Shown piece after piece: positions 1 through 5,633 of a DNA stretch of 6,031 nucleotides (the first letter of the stretch is position 1; every line of letters starts with the position of its first letter). A program made the position numbers and the translations under genes. Origin of the DNA: Desulfobacteraceae bacterium (GTDB lineage: Bacteria > Desulfobacterota > Desulfobacteria > Desulfobacterales > Desulfobacteraceae); assembly GCA_022712835.1 (NCBI GenBank), contig JAFLJU010000354.1, positions 1-6,031 of the forward strand, given 5' to 3'. The notes beneath the pieces are model-generated. The model was not told the DNA's origin, ran no database searches, and saw only the letters and a program-made list of their open reading frames with translations.

Positions 1-79
1 GATCAACCGTCGTTAATTGATGACACCGTCCCTGGCAATAAAATTTTAAAAGGAATAAGATCTTCTTTAATTTGACAGA

Positions 80-145
80 TAAAAAAAAGAGGCAGGGAAT
101 ATTATTTTCTCTTGACAAGTGTCAACCATATCAGATCCTTGCCTC
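80..145 (-). terminator. Probable rho-independent terminator, minus strand
   Basis: On the minus strand a stem of nine pairs (137-145 with 89-97, one G-T wobble) is followed directly by eight T residues (81-88), as in an intrinsic terminator. The loop is long, about 39 bases, and contains a second perfect inverted repeat, TTGACA-AG-TGTCAA, at 112-125. It could end transcription coming leftward from the RAYT gene. The distance from that gene (about 240 bases past its stop) and the large loop lower confidence. Confidence 0.45.
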
Positions 146-343
146 AATAAACCCCAAGAAAAACCTGCCATTTCCCCAGGAAAAGGGTCAATTTTTTCTC
201 AATACTTTGGTTTTTGCAGAGTAACCCACTGAAAAAGGAAAGGTCACTCGGCTCTAACTGCCAGGTATATGAAAAGCGGCAAGCCAGGCACCAGATCAGA
301 GAATGGAATAAACATGTAAACTTGAAAGAGAGCAGGCATGCGG

Positions 344-374
344 AGAAAAGGGGGGGCATTAAATCCCCCCCCCC
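344..374 (-). terminator. G/C-tract hairpin and T run after the RAYT gene
   Basis: Seven G (350-356) face ten C (365-374) across an eight-base AT-rich loop. On the minus strand the hairpin is followed by TTTTCT. It begins 13 bases after the stop codon of the transposase, which fits an intrinsic terminator for that gene. The pure homopolymer arms are unusual and could also be a palindromic element linked to the transposase. The C10 tract is prone to length change. Confidence 0.55.
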
Positions 375-387
375 AAAAGATGTTACC

Positions 388-999
388 CTATTTCAGACGC
401 CTGAGGACCATAGCCAGAAAATCATCACTACCAAGCGGACGTCCGGTCTTCTCATGGGAATAAAACAAATCCGCTTCCTCCGGCGGCCTGGTTTCGGCAA
501 GAAAATCCCGCCATTCCGTTTCAACTCTTTTCAGTAATGGTACCGTCTGAACTAAGGAGTCATGACACTTTATGATATGCGCCTTTGCGCTGCTCCACTG
601 CCAATCCTCCGGTCGATACACATAATCTCTTTTGACCGGATTTATCTCGATATAGCGGGCGCAGGCAATCAGGTATTGTTCATCCAGCAGATGTGATGCG
701 TATCGCCCCTGCCAGAACTGCCCCTTGCTGCCGGTTCGATTGTTAATATATTTTGTGTAGCGGCCGTGTGCCGCCCGCAGGCATCTGGTTAAGGCGCCCC
801 TTTCTTCGGGAACGGCAATCAGGTGGGCATGGTCCGGCATCAGGCAGTAGGCCCAGACAGCAACACCGTAACGAAGACAGCATTCCGCCATTATCTCAAG
901 ATAAACGGCATAATCGTCATCACTCAGAAAGGTTTGCCTGCCCTGCAGCCCTCTTTGAACAACATGATGGGGTAATCCGGGTATTGTTATTCTTTTCAT
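388..999 (-). CDS. REP-associated tyrosine transposase (RAYT)-like, IS200/Y1 family
   Basis: This 203-residue protein has the features of the Y1 transposase family that acts on single-stranded palindromic DNA ends. The N-terminal HHVVQRG motif is at residues 11-17. The metal-binding HUH motif is seen as H57-A58-H59 within MPDHAH. The likely nucleophile is Tyr116 in ARYIEINPV, followed by the family's WQWSSA stretch near residue 133. The C-terminal tail with TGRPLG (186-191) is typical of RAYT-like single-copy transposases. Length is normal and no break is seen. The ATG start is supported by GGAAAG six bases upstream. Such proteins in this family cut and join REP-type hairpins and usually stand alone. 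No clear REP pair flanks this one, although a G/C hairpin lies just after its stop. The family call is firm; the RAYT subgroup is not resolved. Confidence 0.9.
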   Translation of the reverse strand: MKRITIPGLPHHVVQRGLQGRQTFLSDDDYAVYLEIMAECCLRYGVAVWAYCLMPDHAHLIAVPEERGALTRCLRAAHGRYTKYINNRTGSKGQFWQGRYASHLLDEQYLIACARYIEINPVKRDYVYRPEDWQWSSAKAHIIKCHDSLVQTVPLLKRVETEWRDFLAETRPPEEADLFYSHEKTGRPLGSDDFLAMVLRRLK

Positions 1000-1187
1000 T
1001 TTTCACTTTCCATTTCAACTATCATATCCATTGTCGCGTTAAAGTCCTCGACTGTGGGGAAAAGAGATCTATGCTGGCTGAAGCCGGTACGGTATGAACC
1101 CGATTTGTTATGCATATGTCGCCATATATATGATGAGCATCAAAATTCAGTTCAAAGGGGTGTGAGTTCATCTTAGGCTAGGAATAT

Positions 1188-2123
1188 TTAATATTTTGCA
1201 TCAGCGATGATACACAATATTTCATACATTATGGTTGCTGCAATCAAAGCGGTGTTACCCGACGGATCAAACGGCGGTGAGACTTCCACAAGATCTGCTC
1301 CAATTATGTTCAATCCCCGCAAACCCCGAATCAATCTCTGGGCTTCCATGGGCAGGATGCCACCAATTTCAGGCGTGCCTGTACCCGGCGCAAATGCCGG
1401 ATCAATACCGTCAATATCAAAAGAAAGGTATGTCCTTTCATCTCCGACAATCTTCCTTGCCTCCTGAGTCACCTTTTCAACACCCAGGGCTGAAAATTCC
1501 TCAATATAGATAATACGAATCCCATGTTTTGCTCCAAATTCCCAGCACTCTTCAGAATTGGCGGCACCCCTGATTCCGATCTGTATGGTTCTTTTCGGAT
1601 CCAGCACCCCCTCCTCAATTGCTCTTCGAAATGGTGTGCCATGACTGTATTTGGAATTCATTTCCTCATCACAACAGTCGGTATGGGCATCAACATGAAT
1701 CAGACCCACGGGTTTGTCTTTTCCAATGGCTCTTATAATTGGCAGTGTAATGGAGTGGTCCCCTCCTGCACTGATTGGAATAACCGAAGCGCTAAGAAGT
1801 TTTTCAATAAACTCTTGAATATCTTTATGACTCGCTTTTACATCAAATATCTTTTTAAACTGCACATTCCCAACATCCCCCACCCGGCATAGATCATAGG
1901 GGTTTATCCGCGTGACATGATGAATTTTACGCATCATGCTTGAATAATCTCTGATTTGCCTTGGTCCTTGCCTCGCGCCTGAACGGGCTTCAACCGCACC
2001 GTCATAGGGAATCCCGAGTAAGGCAATATCAATGTCATTAAAATCAGTTATGTGCGGTGCTCTCATAAATGTCGGTATACCGCAATAACGCGGTTGTTCC
2101 ATTGCATCATATAAATTATTCAT
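1188..2123 (-). CDS. Agmatinase/guanidinobutyrase-like ureohydrolase
   Basis: This is a 311-residue member of the arginase/agmatinase superfamily, cytosolic enzymes that hydrolyse a guanidino group to urea with two metal ions (usually Mn2+). All ligand motifs are present: GGDHS (120-124, His123), DAHTD (Asp145, His147, Asp149), and SFDIDGIDP (Asp236, Asp238). HGTPFRR (161-167), APGTGTPEIGG and DLVEVSPPFD are also intact. The pattern, including a start like EQPRYCGIPTFMR, most resembles bacterial guanidinobutyrase/guanidinopropionase-type proteins. Agmatine, another guanidino acid or guanidine itself cannot be told apart by eye. I chose ATG at 2123 because AGAGGTGG lies about 10 bases upstream. 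An in-frame GTG at 2165 would add 14 residues, but its AGAGG directly abuts it. An unusual Cys150-Cys151 pair follows a metal ligand. The gene is divergent from the radical SAM gene, which suggests a functional link. A speB-type name would be a guess at substrate. Confidence 0.9.
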   Translation of the reverse strand: MNNLYDAMEQPRYCGIPTFMRAPHITDFNDIDIALLGIPYDGAVEARSGARQGPRQIRDYSSMMRKIHHVTRINPYDLCRVGDVGNVQFKKIFDVKASHKDIQEFIEKLLSASVIPISAGGDHSITLPIIRAIGKDKPVGLIHVDAHTDCCDEEMNSKYSHGTPFRRAIEEGVLDPKRTIQIGIRGAANSEECWEFGAKHGIRIIYIEEFSALGVEKVTQEARKIVGDERTYLSFDIDGIDPAFAPGTGTPEIGGILPMEAQRLIRGLRGLNIIGADLVEVSPPFDPSGNTALIAATIMYEILCIIADAKY

Positions 2124-2221
2124 TTTACCAGTCCACCTCTCTATAATGTCCCGGTTCAATATCACCCTCTGTTGAAAAAAACAAAACTTTTGAATTCCAT
2201 CTCTATTTAATTTGAATTGCT

Positions 2222-2270
2222 AACACCCCGGTCATTGAGGGTGTCCTCTCCGAGCAACCCAGGGAGTGTT
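2222..2270 (+). promoter_or_regulatory. Leader with two mutually exclusive pairings, upstream of the radical SAM gene
   Basis: In the plus-strand leader, ACACCC (2223-2228) pairs with GGGTGT (2239-2244) in a six-pair hairpin with a ten-base loop. The same 5' arm, extended to 2222-2229, can instead pair with 2262-2270. That gives eight pairs with one bulged A (2265) and would bury the ribosome binding site GGGAG of the radical SAM gene. This looks like a possible translational switch or a protein-binding operator. No known riboswitch class was recognised. A guanidine riboswitch was considered because of the neighbouring ureohydrolase, but its conserved sequences are not evident. Chance pairing is a real alternative. 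Confidence 0.3.
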
Positions 2271-2272
2271 GA

Positions 2273-3211
2273 ATGAATAATGGATTACTTGATGTAAATC
2301 AAGGATTTGCTGTTGATGTTCGTGAAAAATTGGATTTAAGCTGGAAAGGTTTATCTACAATTGGAAAGGAAATAATATTGATAAAATATCCTGAAAAATT
2401 AATCATAGAACCAAGCACCCGTTGCAATTTTAATTGTAAAATGTGCGTTAAACAATCATCTGGTTGTCAGATCATTGAAGGGGATTTGACAGAGGCAATT
2501 TTCTCACAATGCGAACCTTTGTTATTCAACCTGAATACAATAATATTTACCGGTATTGGTGAACCTCTATTAAATAATAATCTTGAAGAGTTTGTATCCC
2601 ATGCCAAAGAGAAGATGCCTCAACATAGCACCCGTGGGATTCAAACCAATGGCAAACTGCTGACAAAAAATAGAGCAATCTCCTTAATTCGATCAGGCAT
2701 AAATAAAATATGTGTCTCCATTGATACTATTCAACCCGAGAAGTTTAATTCAATAAGAAGTGGTGGAATGCTATCTGACATTGATGAAACTCTTAATGCC
2801 ATAAGGGATGCCAGACATCAACTACCAGAATTTCAATTCACCGTTGGTATTGAGTTTGTCTTGATGAAAAAAAATATTGAGGAGCTGCCTTTTGTTATCG
2901 ATTGGGCTTCTAAAAACAATGTCGATTTTATTATTGTCTCCCATTTAACAGCCTATGAAAAAGAAATGGAAGAACAAATTGTTTTTTTAAACAATTCCTA
3001 TGAAGCATTGGATTTGTTTGATATCTACCGAAAAAAAGCAGCTCAAAAAAGTTTAGATATCACCGATTATGATAAAATTTGTTGGAAATTCTATAAGTCT
3101 GAAAGAGACATTGAGATCTGTAAATTGGTGGTTGATTTAAAAGAAGAGGCATTAAAACAAAATTTGTATATTAATCTTTCTCATCTCCTTTCTGAAGAAC
3201 CAAAGCAATAA
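2273..3211 (+). CDS. Radical SAM enzyme, core domain (frame ends early)
   Basis: The 312-residue frame carries a radical SAM core. The [4Fe-4S] motif CNFNCKMC (Cys51, Cys55, Cys58; CX3CX2C) binds the cluster that cleaves S-adenosylmethionine. It is followed by a GIGEP version of the GGEP motif (94-98), QTNGKLL (124-130) and the strand VSID near 148-151. The ATG start has AGGGAG six bases upstream. The frame stops at TAA (3209-3211), but a matching SPASM segment continues in the +1-shifted frame (3207-3665). The full protein should therefore be about 460 residues. Radical SAM/SPASM proteins commonly modify peptides or mature enzymes. I have an unverified recollection of SPASM families described as putative metalloenzyme maturases. 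The divergent metalloenzyme gene next door fits that role, by inference. The gene is AT-rich compared with its neighbours. The substrate is unknown. Confidence 0.85.
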   Translation: MNNGLLDVNQGFAVDVREKLDLSWKGLSTIGKEIILIKYPEKLIIEPSTRCNFNCKMCVKQSSGCQIIEGDLTEAIFSQCEPLLFNLNTIIFTGIGEPLLNNNLEEFVSHAKEKMPQHSTRGIQTNGKLLTKNRAISLIRSGINKICVSIDTIQPEKFNSIRSGGMLSDIDETLNAIRDARHQLPEFQFTVGIEFVLMKKNIEELPFVIDWASKNNVDFIIVSHLTAYEKEMEEQIVFLNNSYEALDLFDIYRKKAAQKSLDITDYDKICWKFYKSERDIEICKLVVDLKEEALKQNLYINLSHLLSEEPKQ

Positions 3212-3665
3212 ATATGATAAAATTAAAACCGTATTTGATGATGCAAAAATCAAAGCCAAAGCATATGATATTGATCTTACCCTACCCCAAATAAGACCAA
3301 AAACCAGAAGAGAGTGTCGCTTTATAGAAGAAAATACACTTTTCATAACATGGGACGGATCTGTGGCTCCTTGTTATTTTCTCTGGCATCAATATGAAAC
3401 CATGCGTAACGGAGATACCAAACAGGTCGATGCTAAATATTTTGGGGATGCGATGGAAACCTCTCCTGTGGAGATCTGGAATAAGGAAGCATTCAAAAAA
3501 TTTAGAAGCAAAGTGAAATCCTATGATTATCCCAATTGTCATGCCTGGTGCGAAACACGGTGTGATTATGTCTTAAATGAGCAGTTTGATCATGATTGTT
3601 TTATCAGTGATGTGCCTTGTTGTGATTGCTATTGGAGTTTAGGTCTTCTCAACTGCTTAACATGA
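3207..3665 (+). pseudogene. SPASM domain of the same radical SAM enzyme, out of frame
   Basis: This open frame has no good start of its own and continues the protein encoded at 2273-3211 after a one-base frame change. It contains the SPASM hallmark CX13GX4C (from the Cys in RREC to the Cys in SVAPC), then the cysteine-rich YPNCHAWCETRC, and ends in a PCCDCYW tail. In the family, this domain binds one or two extra [4Fe-4S] clusters and helps to hold the peptide or protein substrate. The C-terminus looks natural, with TGA at 3663-3665. The split falls in the AT-rich stretch CAATAAATATGATAAAA, so a one-base indel or sequence error is most likely. No classic +1 slip signal was seen. If the break is real the enzyme is probably inactive. 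Confidence 0.75.
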
Positions 3666-3694
3666 TATTTGAACGCCAACATCTGTGGGCTGTA

Positions 3695-3734
3695 GCCGGG
3701 TAGCCGGGGGCTGTTACCAGCCCCAAGCCCCCTC
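3695..3734 (-). ncRNA. Group II intron domain VI and 3' end
   Basis: Directly after domain V, GGGGCTG and CAGCCCC form a perfect seven-pair stem with a GTAA loop (3707-3724). The following GGCTACCCGGC matches the usual end of such introns, where an unpaired A near the 3' end is the branch point. The A at 3701 is the candidate, seven bases from an end at 3695. Introns of this kind normally end in AC or AT; here the aligned end reads GC, whereas the alternative end at 3692 reads AC. Confidence 0.6.
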
Positions 3735-3735
3735 A

Positions 3736-3769
3736 GAACAGGACGTGAGACTTTCACCTCACCCGGCTC
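3736..3769 (-). ncRNA. Group II intron domain V
   Basis: This 34-base hairpin has the conserved domain V layout: a GAGCC start with the catalytic AGC triad, a GAAA tetraloop at the tip, and a two-base CG bulge on the 3' side. Domain V forms the active site of the ribozyme. All pairs of the family pattern can form except position 5 with 30 (C facing U, where G is usual), which weakens the lower stem. Confidence 0.85.
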
Positions 3770-4162
3770 AAACATTGGTAAGGCATCTTTCGACACCCGG
3801 CAGTCAGAAACTGCCTTCACGGTACACGGTTGTATACGGGGCACTTTTTCAAGTCCGTACGGCCGTCAGTAACATTGGTGTGACTATCATCCACACCAAT
3901 ACAGTTATTCCGTTCAAGTCGTTTCACGTGATTCAACGCCGTATCAGAAGTCTGCACACTTTCGTGGCCGGGCAAATTTTGAACCCGTATCTGCCCCATT
4001 ACAGGACAGCGTTCGCTTCCTCTGATCTCCTCTACCCGCACCCCCATAGGCCAACCTTGCGGTTTGCTATCCTGTCCTGGGGGCTACCAAGACGATTCAT
4101 GCGGAATATTTTCAGGCCCTTGTCCTGTCGGTCTGCGGCCCGAAAATCGGCAATGTAAACAT

Positions 4163-4411
4163 TTACTGTCCGTCTTGCCCGGCCAATGGCCTTTCCACCA
4201 ATATCCCCGGAGCTGAGGTTCGAATTTCTGATGTATGCAAGTCTTGCAGTATCGGTGATAAAGCGGCTTCTTTGGATTTGGAAATCAATTCATCTTTTAT
4301 TGAACCTATTTGGCCGTTATAAACATTAAGTAACGCCTGTTTGAGCCGCCAATATTGACGCGTCAGCGGCGATATTGGTCGGTCTCTAAACTGATATCTA
4401 TTAGCATTCAT
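4163..4411 (-). CDS. Hypothetical small protein, unrecognised
   Basis: This 82-residue frame starts at ATG eight bases after the stop of the hydrolase fragment and has only a weak ribosome binding site. An upstream TTG at 4441 would overlap the hydrolase end. The protein is polar and basic in its first half (RYQFRDRPISPLTRQYWRL), with no signal peptide, membrane segment or known motif that I can see. A competing plus-strand frame over about 4071-4322 has two CPSC/CKSC-like cysteine pairs resembling a zinc ribbon, but no good start codon. A nested palindrome lies inside at 4345-4378. Either frame, or neither, may be real. The stretch may instead be the decayed flank of the intron and the hydrolase. 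Confidence 0.25.
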   Translation of the reverse strand: MNANRYQFRDRPISPLTRQYWRLKQALLNVYNGQIGSIKDELISKSKEAALSPILQDLHTSEIRTSAPGILVERPLAGQDGQ

Positions 4412-4418
4412 TCCTATG

Positions 4419-4815
4419 TTAATTGTTAACAAAATTAACAATCATCGCCGCAAGTTCCTCCGTTGAGTTTGGCGACAGAATATCTCCAGCCAAGACATTT
4501 TGATCCGGATTGTCCGCTTTCGTGTAGGCAATCAACTGTTTTTGTGACGCGCCAATTTTGGCAAACGCCGCTTCTATCGATGCAGTACTGACAACATGGT
4601 CAGCAGGTGAATAGATCACCAGTACAGGGGTATCAATCGAACCCAAGTTTAAAGAATTTGTCAGGTTGACCAATCCCATCATTGGCAATAATGCACGAGT
4701 TGGGTAGCGATGCGTCCAATATTTTTCGTGGCCTGCATTCTGTGGTTTCCAACTACGTTCCGGACCAACGACGAGTTCAGCGATGTGTCCACCCCAGGGC
4801 CAGAGCAATAGAAGC
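4419..4815 (-). pseudogene. Alpha/beta hydrolase, C-terminal fragment cut by IS66
   Basis: The frame encodes about 130 residues of the C-terminal half of an alpha/beta hydrolase of the Hydrolase_4/lysophospholipase-like type. The strand and acid residue are seen in TPVLVIYSPADHVV. The stretch VVGPERSWKPQNAGHEKYW and the later VLAGDILSP are also hydrolase-like. The N-terminal half with the nucleophile GXSXG is absent. Coding similarity ends where an IS66-type terminus begins (about 4816), so insertion of that element has separated the two halves. The missing part should lie beyond the right edge. The catalytic His normally expected just before VLAGD appears as Asn (PDQNVLAGD), so the gene may already have been inactive or the alignment may be off by a residue. 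The short open frame begins only with TTG and is not a real start. Confidence 0.75.
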
Positions 4816-4840
4816 GTAAGCGATCAATGAACCCCATCTT
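4816..4840 (+). repeat. Candidate IS66 left terminal inverted repeat
   Basis: The end begins GTAAGCGATCAATGAACCCC, matching the GTAA-type start of IS66 termini. Its partner lies outside the window, so the length of the repeat cannot be measured. A TATAAT box at 4840-4845, just inside the end, could serve as a -10 element for tnpA, but no good -35 sequence stands 16-18 bases upstream. Confidence 0.5.
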
Positions 4841-4897
4841 ATAATCCAGTCCGGATCATGACATATTGAGCCTACTTACAAATTAAGGGAGGCTTAA

Positions 4898-5236
4898 ATG
4901 GTGTCTGTAAATTCAAAAGGATCAAACGAAAAGCGTTGCCAGTTCTGGGAACGTCATTTAAAAACATGGTCCAAATCAGGATTAACCCAGAATGCATACT
5001 GCCGGAACAATAATTTAAAACCAAACCGGCTTACCTATTGGAAGAAAAAATTTAAAAGAAAAAATTTGCCGGTTGAATTTGTTCAAATTATACCAGGCCA
5101 GGTCTCAGAAACGATTAATTATCCTGCCCAAAGCTGTCTTCGTCTGAACGTTGAATCAAGATTTCAAATTGAGATCCCGGCTGACTTTTCACAAACAACA
5201 TTAGCAAAAGTACTTCTGGTCCTAGGGCAAGTTTGA
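4898..5236 (+). CDS. tnpA: IS66 accessory protein TnpA
   Basis: This 112-residue protein matches the first gene of IS66 elements. A helix-turn-helix-like segment spans about residues 25-50 (SGLTQNAYCRNNNL then RLTYWKKKF), followed by a basic stretch. The C-terminal half (LRLNVESRFQIEIPADFS to the end) has the layout usual for the family. It probably binds DNA, perhaps the element ends; its exact role in transposition is not settled. The ATG has a strong AAGGGAGG ribosome binding site five bases upstream. The stop overlaps the next gene's start as TGATG, suggesting coupled translation. Confidence 0.85.
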   Translation: MVSVNSKGSNEKRCQFWERHLKTWSKSGLTQNAYCRNNNLKPNRLTYWKKKFKRKNLPVEFVQIIPGQVSETINYPAQSCLRLNVESRFQIEIPADFSQTTLAKVLLVLGQV

Positions 5237-5589
5237 TGTTTCTCCCGGCACATAATTTAAAAGTGTATATTGCCTTGGGAATCACAGACATGCGCAAATC
5301 CATTGACGGGTTGTCCATTTTGGTCAGTGAGAAACTTGATCTGGATCTTTTTGCAGGTCATCTGTTCGTTTTTTGTAACCGCAAACAAAATATATTAAAA
5401 ATTTTGTACTGGAGTAAGAATGGATTTTGCCTCTGGCACAAAAGATTAGAGAAGGATTGTTTTAAATGGCCCGAGTCCAAAGAGGACGTTATGACCGTTG
5501 GACAACAGGAGCTTGCCTGGTTGATTGACGGTCTTGAAATCCATCAAGAAAAGGCTCATAAATCTTTAAAATATTCGATGATTTTTTGA
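5236..5589 (+). CDS. tnpB: IS66 accessory protein TnpB
   Basis: This 117-residue protein is the second gene of IS66 (Orf2-like). Hallmarks in order are YIALGITDMRKSIDGL near the N-terminus, AGHLFVFCNRKQN in the middle, then ILYWSKNGFCLWHKRLE and FKWP, and a C-terminal LAWLIDGLEI. Length is normal for the family. I chose the ATG at 5236, which overlaps the tnpA stop (TGATG), over the TTG one codon earlier. TnpB is required for transposition of IS66 elements along with TnpA and TnpC, but its biochemical function is unknown. It is not related to the RNA-guided TnpB of IS200/IS605. No frame break is seen. Confidence 0.92.
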   Translation: MFLPAHNLKVYIALGITDMRKSIDGLSILVSEKLDLDLFAGHLFVFCNRKQNILKILYWSKNGFCLWHKRLEKDCFKWPESKEDVMTVGQQELAWLIDGLEIHQEKAHKSLKYSMIF

Positions 5590-5633
5590 TACAAAATCTA
5601 TGAAAAAGTACGTGGTTATGGTATATACAGAGC

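Larger units (their letters stand above)
1..387. other. Non-coding stretch before the RAYT gene
   Basis: No convincing gene is seen here. Open frames on both strands (minus 144-359, plus 214-537) have unconvincing composition, no clear ribosome binding site and no recognisable motif. The stretch contains two stem-loops, listed separately, at 80-145 and 344-374. Both are followed by T runs when read on the minus strand. Nothing recognisable is seen between about 146 and 343, or in 1-79 apart from AT-rich DNA. Confidence 0.5.
3692..4084 (-). ncRNA. ORF-less group II intron (domains V and VI plus structured body)
   Basis: On the minus strand this stretch ends in a recognisable group II intron domain V (3736-3769) and domain VI. 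Upstream lie three tandem hairpins: 3782-3797 with a GAAA tetraloop, 3799-3815, and 3822-3837. Farther upstream an eight-pair helix (4002-4009 with 4072-4079), extended by GCCCC/GGGGC (3993-3997 with 4080-4084), encloses a hairpin with a GCAA tetraloop (4053-4064). Such RNAs are self-splicing and mobile when they carry a reverse transcriptase, usually in domain IV. None is present, so this copy depends on help in trans or is a relic. The 3' end is near 3692-3695. The 5' end is unresolved: GTGCGG at 4041 looks like a 5' splice site but lies inside the helix, so the RNA probably starts farther out, perhaps near 4165. Confidence 0.7.

Noticed and set aside
1524..1892. Plus-strand open frame opposite the ureohydrolase
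   Set aside because: It is antisense to a well-supported gene and has no recognisable domain or ribosome binding site.
2166..2272. Guanidine riboswitch upstream of the radical SAM gene
   Set aside because: Considered because of the ureohydrolase neighbour, but the conserved sequences of the known guanidine classes are not evident. Only a generic alternative-pairing leader is reported.
4041..4041. GTGCGG as the definite 5' end of the group II intron
   Set aside because: It resembles a 5' splice site, but flanking sequence on both sides forms one helix (4002-4009 with 4072-4079), so the RNA appears to extend farther upstream.
3817..4047. Minus-strand open frame of 76 residues starting at the GTGCGG region
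   Set aside because: It lies inside the intron RNA and has no reverse transcriptase or maturase motif.
3685..4158. Open frame of 157 residues on the plus strand
   Set aside because: It runs antisense across the intron domains V and VI and the structured RNA; composition is unlike a protein and no motif is seen.
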